From NCBI GenBank assembly GCA_017557665.1, contig JAFYYI010000086.1, positions 124,001 to 188,000 of the forward strand: a stretch of DNA of 64,000 nucleotides, read 5' to 3'. The notes beneath the pieces were generated by a model that had not been told where the DNA came from, made no database searches, and saw nothing but the letters and a program-made list of their open reading frames with translations. Both the position numbers and the translations under genes were made by a program. The first letter of the stretch is position 1; each line of letters opens with the position of its first letter. Below, piece by piece: positions 25,551 through 33,987 of the stretch. Source of the stretch: Muribaculaceae bacterium (lineage in GTDB: Bacteria; Bacteroidota; Bacteroidia; Bacteroidales; Muribaculaceae).

Positions 25551-25577
25551 AACTTAACACTTATCACTTATGACTTA
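25551..25577. repeat. Inverted copy of the TAAGTGT array overlapping the etfA stop
   Basis: Reading on the minus strand, units TAAGTCA, TAAGTGA, TAAGTGT and a partial unit. The TAA of the first unit is the etfA stop codon. The array faces the one at 25474-25522 and could pair with it in the mRNA. Confidence 0.8.
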
Positions 25578-26603
25578 TTTTGAATTTTTCTTGTAATACT
25601 TGATTAGTTTTGGGATAATCTCCTCAAGATTGCCAGTGATAACATAGTCGGCAATGGCGTTGATTGGAGCTGCTGGATCGTTGTTGATAGAAATGATAAT
25701 TGAGCTCTCGTTCATGCCAGCCACGTGCTGAATCTGTCCAGAGATACCACAAGCGATATAGAGCTTGGGGCGAACGGTGACACCAGTCTGACCAATTTGA
25801 CGCTCATGCTCACAGAAACCGGCATCAACAGCGGCGCGGCTTGCGCCAACCTCTCCGCCAAGCACGTCGGCGAGTTGGAAGATTAGGTCGAAGTTTTCCT
25901 TGCTACCAACACCGTAGCCTCCAGCCACGATGATTGGTGAGTTTTTGATGTTGATTTTCGATTTCTCCACCTCGCGGTCAATAATCTTAACGATAAAGCT
26001 AGCAGGATCAACATATTTGTCTGCGTCAAGGTTGATGACCTCGCCCTTATAGTTAGTATCGAAAATCTCCTTCTTCATCACACCCTCGCGCACGGTAGCC
26101 ATCTGAGGACGATGCTCGGGGTTAACAATGGTAGCCACAATGTTGCCGCCAAAGGCTGGACGAATCTGATAAAGCAAGTCCTTATATTCGGTCTTGCTGA
26201 TGGGGTCGGTGTGGTCGCCAATCTCAAGCGCGGTGCAGTCGGCGGTAAGACCGCTAGTCAGGCACGACGAAACGCGTGGACCAAGGTCGCGGCCAATCAC
26301 AGTTGCGCCCATCAGGCAGATTTGTGGTTTTATTTCCTTGAAGAGGTTGATAACTATCGAAGAGTGTGGCAGCGAAGTGTAAGGATAGAGGCGCTCATCC
26401 TCAACCTTATAAACCACGTCAACGCCGTAAGGGAACACTTGCTCCTCTATTCCATCGAGCTTGTCGCCAATGATAAGAGCCTCAAGCTTTACACCTAAAC
26501 GAGTGGCAAGTGTGCGGCCTTTGGTTAACAACTCCAGACTGACGTCGGCAACCTTGCCGTCATCAAACTCGCAGTAAACTACTAAATTATTCAAATCGTT
26601 CAT
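25575..26603 (-). CDS. etfA: Electron transfer flavoprotein subunit alpha
   Basis: FAD-carrying subunit that shuttles electrons for the acyl-CoA dehydrogenase encoded next. The 342 residues show the N-terminal Etf fold and the conserved C-terminal FAD domain: VASRAAVD-like GASRAAVDAGF, QIGQTGVTVRPKLYIACGIS, GQIQHVAGM, and NNDPAAPI. Full length. Its stop codon lies in a 7-bp repeat array. etfB ends 19 bases upstream. Confidence 0.96.
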   Translation of the reverse strand: MNDLNNLVVYCEFDDGKVADVSLELLTKGRTLATRLGVKLEALIIGDKLDGIEEQVFPYGVDVVYKVEDERLYPYTSLPHSSIVINLFKEIKPQICLMGATVIGRDLGPRVSSCLTSGLTADCTALEIGDHTDPISKTEYKDLLYQIRPAFGGNIVATIVNPEHRPQMATVREGVMKKEIFDTNYKGEVINLDADKYVDPASFIVKIIDREVEKSKINIKNSPIIVAGGYGVGSKENFDLIFQLADVLGGEVGASRAAVDAGFCEHERQIGQTGVTVRPKLYIACGISGQIQHVAGMNESSIIISINNDPAAPINAIADYVITGNLEEIIPKLIKYYKKNSK

Positions 26604-26622
26604 AGTCTTCTATATTAAAGCG

Positions 26623-27495
26623 TTAACCAATGATGTGGTCGGCTATGAGCTCTTGCACGAGACCTTCGAGTTGGACTTCGTCACCGCCCTCGATGGTCTT
26701 ACTCTCCTTAGCTTGGAACACAACGTTTACTACTGTCTTAACCTTAGTGGGCGAGCCTTTCATACCAATCTGGTTGGAATCGGCCTCGATATCAGCAACG
26801 CCCCACTCGCGTATGTTGAGGTAAGGACGAGCCTCGACGAGTTTTTGACGATCCTCGTTCAGCTGAGCCTTCTCACTTGGAGTGACGGCATATTTGTACT
26901 TCTGAATCAACTTTGCGTTGCGTGGACGGCAAGCGTCGGCGCTGCCGTTTACGGTAACAACCAGTGGCAGCGGGCAGGTAACGGTCTCAAAACCGTTCTC
27001 AATGCGGCGCTTAATGGTTGCGATACCGTCTTCCACTTTAACGCTTTCGGCGTAAGTGACCTGTGGAAGACCGAGCTTCTCGGCAATCTGTGGACCCACT
27101 TGAGCGGTGTCGCCGTCGATAGCCTGACGACCCCCAACGATGATATCCACCTTGTCAAGATGACGGATAGTCTGAGCCAACGAATAACTGGTAGCGAGGG
27201 TGTCGGCACCACCCAATGGACGGTCGGTTAGCACCACGCCGTCGTCGCCGCCACGATAGAGGCTCTCACGCACCATCTCGGCGCTGCGGGGAAGACCCAT
27301 CGTCACGAGCGTGATTTTTGAACCAGGATGAGCATCCTTGAGCTGAAGCGCCTGTTCGAGCGCATTCAGGTCCTCGGGGTTGAAGATGGCGGGCAAGGCG
27401 GCACGGTTGATAGTGCCATCGGCCTTCATCGCATCTTTACCCACATTACGAGTGTCTGGCACTTGTTTTGCCAGCACAACGATATTCAAACTCAT
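26623..27495 (-). CDS. etfB: Electron transfer flavoprotein subunit beta
   Basis: AMP/FAD-binding partner of EtfA. The 290 residues begin MSLNIVVLAKQVPDTRNVGK and contain ALQLKDAHPGSKITLVTMG, the LATSYSLAQTI and GGRQAIDGDTAQVGPQIAEKLG segments, and TCPLPLVVTVNGSADACRPR, all EtfB hallmarks. First gene of the etfB-etfA-acyl-CoA dehydrogenase operon, with a consensus promoter 93 bases upstream. Confidence 0.96.
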   Translation of the reverse strand: MSLNIVVLAKQVPDTRNVGKDAMKADGTINRAALPAIFNPEDLNALEQALQLKDAHPGSKITLVTMGLPRSAEMVRESLYRGGDDGVVLTDRPLGGADTLATSYSLAQTIRHLDKVDIIVGGRQAIDGDTAQVGPQIAEKLGLPQVTYAESVKVEDGIATIKRRIENGFETVTCPLPLVVTVNGSADACRPRNAKLIQKYKYAVTPSEKAQLNEDRQKLVEARPYLNIREWGVADIEADSNQIGMKGSPTKVKTVVNVVFQAKESKTIEGGDEVQLEGLVQELIADHIIG

Positions 27496-27587
27496 AGAAT
27501 CTTTATTTGTTATTTGTTAGTATTTTACTCTTTTAATTTGCAGTCGTTTAGTGCCAATCGCAGCACTCAGCGACCTATAAAAACGTG

Positions 27588-27618
27588 CAAAATTACGCAA
27601 AACCACCCACACGGCAAA
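27588..27618 (-). promoter_or_regulatory. Promoter of the etfBA operon
   Basis: Minus-strand TTTG (27618-27615) and TAATTTTG (27595-27588), spacer 19 nt. Confidence 0.8.
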
Positions 27619-27689
27619 AACTTTGCACCCTAATTATAGATTATTAAGACAAATAAGAATTATATAATTTATGCATAAATAAGCGCATT

Positions 27690-30218
27690 TCAGTGTGCTA
27701 GCTGAAGTCTAACCATCTGCTCGGGAGTAACGAAATTGTATCCACGCTTTTTCAGGGTCTTGATAAGTTGTGGCAACATATCATAAAAGCCCTCGGGACG
27801 ACGGCTGTCTTTCCCGAAGTGAATCATCAGGAAATGCCCGTTGAGCGAATGCTGCTTTTCCCAATTCATAATACTGTTCCAAAGCCATTTATTGTCGCAG
27901 TAGTATTTATGTCCTATCCATGTATAATCATTATTGCTATAAGTGCCAGGAGTGTAATTTATCACTTGTAGACCCAGTTCTCTTGCCCATGATGCATGAC
28001 AATCATTATACCACTCATATGGCGGAATAAAATATGGAGAGTTCTCGGGAGTGATACCAAAAGGCGCCATTGTGGCATAGGCCTGCTTAAGGTCGGCAAT
28101 GAATTCGTCATGAGTCACAAGGGATGAATCACGGTTTTCCCATGGGCACAACACCTGATGCTTATATCCATGACACGACACATAGTGGCCGTCGCCAACA
28201 AGGCGTTTTACAATGTCGGGAAACGTCGAGAAAAAGTGTCCAGTGAAGAAGAATGCCCCCTTTACATTGTTTTTCTTCAACGTTGAGATTATTGTCTCTG
28301 CACCCGTCACAAGACTATCGGCGGTAAACACAAGGCAGATGTTTTTCACGTGTGGATTTCCCTGCACTATACCACCCTCGTCATAGATGTTCTCATCAAT
28401 TTCAGACGTTGTCTCACCTCGCCCTTCCATCTCATAGGTTGACAATGGGAATGTGAGCGATGCCGTACCATCCATGGTGGGTTCGTTTGTGCTGTAGTCA
28501 TGGGTATTGTCGTGATATACCACATCTCCAGGTTGGAACTCAACGTAGGCATTAGCTATCACATGTGGCATATCCTCGTTAAGATTCACACCTTTGAGAC
28601 TGTTAAAGATAGTGGCATATACTGGTCCATCAACCATGCCCCCTGTGGGAAATCCCACATTTTGAAACACCCAGTTGCTGTGTGTGGCATGAGGATAGAC
28701 TCCACCCTTTGGCAGTTCAACAATCATACTCGTGCCCCAGGGGTTGCATCCGAAGAGCCAGTCGCGTAGAGAGCCCTCCATTTCTTCAAACTGACGGTCA
28801 CTTGTCAACTGGCGGTAGAGTATACACTGAGTTAGCATTGCCGTGGTGAGGTTGTTGCTGCACCAAATTCCCGGCACACCCCAGTAGAACGGATGGTCAA
28901 GAGCACGTGCCCTCTGCTCTACACGCTCAATTCCTGTCTTGAGGTTGCGGATAAACTCATCGCGAAGCCTTTGGTCACCACCCGCCATTGCAGCCACTTG
29001 ATAGTGTCCCATATTCATGAACGGATACCACTGATAGTGACTTGCGCTGTCGGCACCCATCCACGGAGTTATCGGCTCACGTCGCCCATACTCCACTGCC
29101 TGTGCAAGATATTTTCTATCACCAGTAAGTCGATACAACTCAATGGCGCCGAGCTCCATGTCATCTACCCAGTTGTCTTCCTCATAAATATAGGGTGACA
29201 CAACGCTCACTGTCTGCGCATTTCCAGGCATATCGATACCCACCTGAAACGCATCGGCAGCCTTACCTTCGATTTTTTGTGCAAAGTCAGGATAGAAAGG
29301 TTTCAACACCCGGCTTCCCAAGGCAAAGTCACTTGCAAATTTTCCTGCCGTGCTAGCTCCGCCCATAGTGGCATTAAGAAACTTTCCACGCTGCTGAGGA
29401 TTGCCGTTCACGAAATATACTGGACGGCCATTGTTAGCTCCCCAACCATAATCGGCAGGATCGTCCTTCGGCATCTTTGTGCCGATATGGTCTCGATCGT
29501 CGGCAATCTGGTTATAGAGTTCGCCCTTTTCAGGGTTCATTCGGTCAAGCCAGTCAAGTCCCCACTTGATTTGATCCACGATGTCGGGTACGTCATTGGC
29601 GCCTTTATCACCATTGGCGTCAAAATGGTCGGTAAATGCCAATGGGTTCTGCTGATAGGCAAACATCATTTGATAGATAGCATTAGCACTGGTTGTGGTG
29701 TATTGCAGCAGGTCGGCGGCATCATGCCAACCACCGCGCACATCTATACGCTGCCCTTCCTTAGTGGGATGATAGCGCACATAGGCGTCTTTGGTATGAC
29801 AGCTGTCTTGCTGGAACGGATTATAGCCACACTGCTGTTGCCTCATGTAATTGAGCAAAAAGTCGGCAGTGCCGTTATATACAGCTCCATTGATGGCAAA
29901 AGTGGGTGACGTGGTATTTCCCACACGTATGAAATAAGAGCCTTGCCGTTTGAAGTCACTAAAATTCAGCCTGCAGGTGTATTTCATGTGTTGCAAAGGC
30001 GCCGTAACACGCACTTGTCGTGACTTATATGCCACCTTTCCAGTAAAAGCATCAACCAATTCAAAACCATCAACCGTTGTCAGGTCATTGCTCATAAATA
30101 CAGCTACCTTAGTGGCATGCGGCAAATATCCGAGCTGATTGACACGAATCCACTCACCAGCATTGGCCGCAAACACCATTAAAAATGACAACAGAAGTGT
30201 TATTATGCTGTTTCTCAT
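27690..30218 (-). CDS. Secreted glycoside hydrolase family 9 fused to a NodB-type polysaccharide deacetylase
   Basis: Two-enzyme glycan-processing protein of 842 residues. A signal peptide (1-20, ending ANA) is followed by a CelD-type Ig domain (about 22-105) and the GH9 domain, with GGWHDAADLLQY near 163 (nucleophile-side Asp), HATHSNWVFQNVGF, and NEPTMDG near 576 holding the catalytic Glu. From about 624 a CE4/NodB domain follows: FTADS in place of TFDDG, then CHGYKHQ, a good H-x3-H zinc motif. GH9 covers cellulases and exo-beta-glucosaminidases; coupling to a deacetylase suggests an amino-sugar glycan, but this is inference. It has its own promoter. Confidence 0.9.
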   Translation of the reverse strand: MRNSIITLLLSFLMVFAANAGEWIRVNQLGYLPHATKVAVFMSNDLTTVDGFELVDAFTGKVAYKSRQVRVTAPLQHMKYTCRLNFSDFKRQGSYFIRVGNTTSPTFAINGAVYNGTADFLLNYMRQQQCGYNPFQQDSCHTKDAYVRYHPTKEGQRIDVRGGWHDAADLLQYTTTSANAIYQMMFAYQQNPLAFTDHFDANGDKGANDVPDIVDQIKWGLDWLDRMNPEKGELYNQIADDRDHIGTKMPKDDPADYGWGANNGRPVYFVNGNPQQRGKFLNATMGGASTAGKFASDFALGSRVLKPFYPDFAQKIEGKAADAFQVGIDMPGNAQTVSVVSPYIYEEDNWVDDMELGAIELYRLTGDRKYLAQAVEYGRREPITPWMGADSASHYQWYPFMNMGHYQVAAMAGGDQRLRDEFIRNLKTGIERVEQRARALDHPFYWGVPGIWCSNNLTTAMLTQCILYRQLTSDRQFEEMEGSLRDWLFGCNPWGTSMIVELPKGGVYPHATHSNWVFQNVGFPTGGMVDGPVYATIFNSLKGVNLNEDMPHVIANAYVEFQPGDVVYHDNTHDYSTNEPTMDGTASLTFPLSTYEMEGRGETTSEIDENIYDEGGIVQGNPHVKNICLVFTADSLVTGAETIISTLKKNNVKGAFFFTGHFFSTFPDIVKRLVGDGHYVSCHGYKHQVLCPWENRDSSLVTHDEFIADLKQAYATMAPFGITPENSPYFIPPYEWYNDCHASWARELGLQVINYTPGTYSNNDYTWIGHKYYCDNKWLWNSIMNWEKQHSLNGHFLMIHFGKDSRRPEGFYDMLPQLIKTLKKRGYNFVTPEQMVRLQLAH

Positions 30219-30269
30219 TTTATTAGCAATAAATTATAAATCTTATTATATATCCATTTGTTAATCACG

Positions 30270-30302
30270 CAAAGATAACGCAATTTGACCGAAACTCCCA
30301 AA
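30270..30302 (-). promoter_or_regulatory. Promoter of the GH9-deacetylase gene
   Basis: Minus-strand TTTG (30302-30299) and TATCTTTG (30277-30270), spacer 21 nt, about 52 bases before the start codon. Confidence 0.72.
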
Positions 30303-30383
30303 AAACACATCACTTTTTGCTAAAAAACAAGAGAATTTGAACTTTCGTTTTTTACAGACATTGACACTTTTCATGCCTTTTGA

Positions 30384-30414
30384 ATTGTGGTTTTAGAGAA
30401 AAGTATTAAATTTG
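30384..30414 (+). promoter_or_regulatory. Promoter of the M49 peptidase gene
   Basis: ATTG at 30384-30387 and TAAATTTG at 30407-30414, spacer 19 nt. The predicted transcript start near 30421 supports ATG 30470 as the start. Confidence 0.65.
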
Positions 30415-30469
30415 CGCCACAAAAGCAATTATCTTGAAAACTACAAATACTAATTTTATAAACCGTTTT

Positions 30470-32527
30470 ATGAAGAAAACATTAATTGCCGCTGCTGTTG
30501 TGGCATTGGCATCAACAAGTATTGCTATGGCACAGAACAGCAATTTCAACTACAATGTGGACCGCTTTGCCGACATCGAGGTGTTGCGCTATCAGGTCCC
30601 AGGTTTTGACGACTTGACACTTCAGCAGAAGAAGTATGTCTATTACCTCACCGAGGCAGCCCAGCAGGGCCGCGACATCCTCTTCGACCAGAATGGCAAG
30701 TACAATCTGGTTATTCGCCAAGTGCTTGAGGCGATATATACCAACTACAAGGGAGACCGCTCGAGCGCCGATTTCAAAGGCCTTGAGAAGTATCTGAAGC
30801 AGGTGTGGTTTGGAAACGGAATCCATCACCACTACTCTCAGGACAAGTTCGTACCCGAGTTCTCGCAGGAGTGGTTTGACGCCCAGTACAAGGCATTGCC
30901 ATTTGAAGCACTTCCCATCCAAACATGCGACAAATGCGCAAAGGAGAGAAAATGCGAACAAGCCGACAAGTTGCTCGAAATCCTCGACAAGGTTATTTTC
31001 GAACCCACTTACATGGCAAAACGCGTGAACCAGGCCGATGGCGAGGACCTTATTGTCACCAGCGCCAACAACCTCTATGAGGGCGTTACCCAACAAGAGG
31101 TTGAGGATTTCTACAACGCGATGAAAGACCCCAACGACGAGACTCCTATCTCTTACGGCCTTAACTGTAAGGTTGTTAAAGAGGACGGCAAAGTTGTGGA
31201 GAAGCAGTATAAGATTGGCGGGCTCTACAGCAAGGCTATCGTCAATATCGTGTATTGGCTCCAAAAAGCCGCTAGCGTTGCCGAGAACAGCGCTCAGAAG
31301 GCTTATATCGCCAAACTCATCGAGTACTACACTACTGGCGACCTCAAGGCCTTTGACGATTACAGCATCATGTGGGCCGAGGAGACTCAGGGCACCGTTG
31401 ACTTTATCAACGGCTTCATTGAGAGCTACGGCGACCCACTGGGCATGACAGGTAACTGGGAGAGCATCGTCAACTTCAAGAACAAAGACGCATCAATTCG
31501 CACCACGCTCATCAGTGACAACGCACAGTGGTTTGAGGACCATTCACCAGTTGATCCACGCTTCAAAAAACAGAACGTGAAAGGCGTGAGTGCCAAGGCT
31601 ATCACTGCTGCAATTCTTGCTGGCGACAGCTATCCATCTACTCCCATTGGTATCAATTTGCCAAACAGCAACTGGATTCGCGCTGCTCACGGCTCGAAGT
31701 CGGTATCTATTGAGAACATTACCGATGCCTATGATGAAGTGGCAAGTGGGACAGGTTTCAACGAGGAGTTTGCCTACAGCGATGTTGAAGTTCAGCTCAT
31801 GAAGAAGAACTTGACCATTGCCGACAAGCTGCACACCGACCTTCACGAGTGTCTGGGCCACGCCAGCGGACAGCTGCTGCCAGGCGTTGATCCTGATGCC
31901 CTCAAGGCCTACGGATCCACTCTCGAAGAGGCTCGCGCCGACCTCTTCGCGCTCTACTACCTCGCCGACCCCAAACTCATTGAGCTTGGAATCTTCACCG
32001 ATCCCGACACCTATAAGGCCGAGTATTACAAGTACATCATGAACGGCCTTATGACACAGCTCACCCGCATTGAGCCAGGCAAGGACATCGAGGAGGCTCA
32101 CATGCGCAACCGCAAGCTCATCAGCGAGTGGTGCTACCAAAAGGGCAAAAAGGCCAAAGTGATTGAGTATGTAAAGGACAAGAAGACTGGCAAGACCTAC
32201 ATCAAGGTTAACAACTATGAGAAGCTGCGCGGACTCTTCGCCGAGCTGCTCGCAGAGATTCAGCGCATCAAGAGCGAAGGCGACTTCGAGGCTGGACGCA
32301 AACTCGTAGAGACCTACGGAGTGAAAGTTGACCCCAAAATCCATGCCGAAGTGCTCAAGCGTTACGAGTCGCTTAATATCGCTCCTTACAAGGGCTTTGT
32401 TAACCCCGTATACCATGTGATTAAGGACGCCAGCGGCGACATTAAGGACATCACCATCAGCTACGACGAGAACTACATCGACCAAATGCTCCGCTACGGC
32501 CGTGACTACTCGCCACTGACAAAATAA
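30470..32527 (+). CDS. Exported dipeptidyl peptidase III-like metallopeptidase (M49)
   Basis: Zinc exopeptidase that removes dipeptides from oligopeptide N-termini. ATG 30470 is preferred over TTG 30434 because it yields a good signal peptide (residues 1-22, ending AMA). The zinc motif HECLGH lies near residue 459 and the second motif EEARAD near 486, the pairing seen in Bacteroides DPP III. The product is 685 residues, normal for the family. The catalytic domain continues to about residue 600, and the C-terminal part is helical. Export suggests peptide scavenging in the periplasm alongside the DPP IV-like enzyme. Confidence 0.93.
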   Translation: MKKTLIAAAVVALASTSIAMAQNSNFNYNVDRFADIEVLRYQVPGFDDLTLQQKKYVYYLTEAAQQGRDILFDQNGKYNLVIRQVLEAIYTNYKGDRSSADFKGLEKYLKQVWFGNGIHHHYSQDKFVPEFSQEWFDAQYKALPFEALPIQTCDKCAKERKCEQADKLLEILDKVIFEPTYMAKRVNQADGEDLIVTSANNLYEGVTQQEVEDFYNAMKDPNDETPISYGLNCKVVKEDGKVVEKQYKIGGLYSKAIVNIVYWLQKAASVAENSAQKAYIAKLIEYYTTGDLKAFDDYSIMWAEETQGTVDFINGFIESYGDPLGMTGNWESIVNFKNKDASIRTTLISDNAQWFEDHSPVDPRFKKQNVKGVSAKAITAAILAGDSYPSTPIGINLPNSNWIRAAHGSKSVSIENITDAYDEVASGTGFNEEFAYSDVEVQLMKKNLTIADKLHTDLHECLGHASGQLLPGVDPDALKAYGSTLEEARADLFALYYLADPKLIELGIFTDPDTYKAEYYKYIMNGLMTQLTRIEPGKDIEEAHMRNRKLISEWCYQKGKKAKVIEYVKDKKTGKTYIKVNNYEKLRGLFAELLAEIQRIKSEGDFEAGRKLVETYGVKVDPKIHAEVLKRYESLNIAPYKGFVNPVYHVIKDASGDIKDITISYDENYIDQMLRYGRDYSPLTK

Positions 32528-32592
32528 GCGCCTGCGGCGCAAGGAACGGGGTTCGTGAACGTGAAAGGAATCGCCCCGTAACAACAAAAAAT

Positions 32593-32628
32593 AAAGAGTG
32601 CTGAGTTTTGATGCTCAGCACTCTTTTT
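32593..32628. terminator. Bidirectional terminator after the M49 gene
   Basis: AAAGAGTGCTGAG (32593-32605) pairs perfectly with CTCAGCACTCTTT (32614-32626), then T-rich. It lies between convergent genes. Confidence 0.92.
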
Positions 32629-32652
32629 ATTGGTTATAAGTTGATATCAATC

Positions 32653-33192
32653 TTACTCCTTGATGAGGGTTGCGCCTTTCTTGAGGGCTTCCTCATTCAT
32701 TGGCAGGAGGTGCCAGTGGCGCTCTGGAAGAGTCTTCTTGAGGCCCTTGAGCACGTTGTCGATGGTCACGATGGGCTTAACCTTGAGGTAAGCGCCGAGC
32801 ACGATCATATTGAACGCCTTGCTGTTGTTGATCTCGATGGTAGCCTCTGTAGCCTCGATGCGATAAATCTTGATATCGGTGCGAGTTGGAGGAGTGTTGA
32901 TGCCGTAGCTGTCGTAGATGAGCACGCCGCCAGGTTTCACCATCTTCTCAAACTTGTCGAGCGACTGCTGGTTGAGTACCACTGCAGTGTCATACATGTT
33001 GAGGATAGGCGAGCTGATGCGCTCGTCGCTCACGATTACGGTAACGTTGGCAGTACCACCACGCTGTTCGGGACCGTAAGATGGCATCCAAGTCACTTCC
33101 TTGTCTTCCATCAATCCAGAGTAAGCGAGAATCTTACCCATTGAGAGGACACCCTGTCCTCCAAAGCCTGCTATTACTATTTCTTCTTTCAT
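32653..33192 (-). CDS. 2-oxoacid:ferredoxin oxidoreductase, gamma subunit
   Basis: Smallest catalytic subunit of a KorABCD/VorABCD-type complex, which converts a 2-oxoacid plus CoA to acyl-CoA, CO2 and reduced ferredoxin. The 179 residues start KEEIVIAGFGGQGVLSMGKI and include PSYGPEQRGGTANVTVIVS, the diagnostic gamma-domain motif. It starts 2 bases after the beta subunit stop and is the last gene of the operon. Confidence 0.93.
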   Translation of the reverse strand: MKEEIVIAGFGGQGVLSMGKILAYSGLMEDKEVTWMPSYGPEQRGGTANVTVIVSDERISSPILNMYDTAVVLNQQSLDKFEKMVKPGGVLIYDSYGINTPPTRTDIKIYRIEATEATIEINNSKAFNMIVLGAYLKVKPIVTIDNVLKGLKKTLPERHWHLLPMNEEALKKGATLIKE

Positions 33193-33194
33193 GA

Positions 33195-33959
33195 TTATTC
33201 GTTATTTTTTAAATCACCCAATGGGTACTTAGCAAACATGTTCTCTTGTAGCCACTCGTTGGCTTTCACTGGAGTAAGCTTCCAACCAGTGTTGCAGGTG
33301 CTGACAACTTCAACAACCGAGCATCCCTTGCCGTCCATGCTGTTCTGGAAAGCTTTCTTAAGGGCGGCTTTAGTCTTGCGCACTGCAGCTGGGCTGTAAA
33401 CGGTCTGGCGTGTTACATAGCAAGTACCGTCGAGCTGTGCCAGCAGGTTGCTGATTGCCAAAGGATAGCCGTTGAGGTCGGCGCGACGGCCGTAAGGGCA
33501 AGTAGCGGTCTTCTGACCGAGCAGTGTGGTAGGCGCCATCTGTCCACCAGTCATACCATAGATAGCATTGTTGATGAAGATGATGGTGATGTTCTCGCCA
33601 CGGTTAGCGGCATGGATTGTCTCGGCAGTACCAATGGCCGAGAGGTCGCCGTCGCCTTGATATGTGAAGACGAGTTTGTCGGGCATCAGTCGCTTGGTAG
33701 CGGTTGCCATTGCTGGAGCACGTCCGTGAGCGGCCTCAAGCCAGTCGATGTCGATGTAGTTGTAGGCAAACACGGCGCAACCTACTGGCGAAACGCCGAT
33801 AGCTACCTCTTGGAGTCCCATTTCTTCGATCACCTCAGCAACGAGTTTGTGCACAACACCATGGCTGCAGCCAGGGCAGTAGTGCATGTGTGCGTCGTTG
33901 AGAAGGCTCGGTCTCTTATAAACCCTATTTTCAGGGCGAATTATATCGTTAAGTTCCAT
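33195..33959 (-). CDS. 2-oxoacid:ferredoxin oxidoreductase, beta (TPP-binding) subunit
   Basis: Thiamine-pyrophosphate-binding subunit. The 254 residues contain the cysteine-bearing YCPGCSHGVVHKLV, the TPP/Mg motif GDGDLSAIGTAETIHAANRG followed by NNAIYGMTGGQMAPTT, and GCSVVEVVSTCNTGW. The pattern matches KorB/VorA-type beta subunits; whether the substrate is 2-oxoglutarate or branched-chain oxoacids cannot be decided here. Operon order is ferredoxin, alpha, beta, gamma. Confidence 0.94.
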   Translation of the reverse strand: MELNDIIRPENRVYKRPSLLNDAHMHYCPGCSHGVVHKLVAEVIEEMGLQEVAIGVSPVGCAVFAYNYIDIDWLEAAHGRAPAMATATKRLMPDKLVFTYQGDGDLSAIGTAETIHAANRGENITIIFINNAIYGMTGGQMAPTTLLGQKTATCPYGRRADLNGYPLAISNLLAQLDGTCYVTRQTVYSPAAVRKTKAALKKAFQNSMDGKGCSVVEVVSTCNTGWKLTPVKANEWLQENMFAKYPLGDLKNNE

Positions 33960-33987
33960 AATGGTTCTTGTAATGATTTAATGGTGA

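Noticed and set aside
30434..30469. TTG start for the M49 peptidase
   Set aside because: It would place 12 residues before a normal signal peptide and lies only ~13 bases after the predicted transcription start; ATG 30470 fits better.
31544..32587. 347-codon minus-strand frame opposite the M49 peptidase
   Set aside because: Antisense to a gene with intact HECLGH and EEARAD motifs; no motif of its own.
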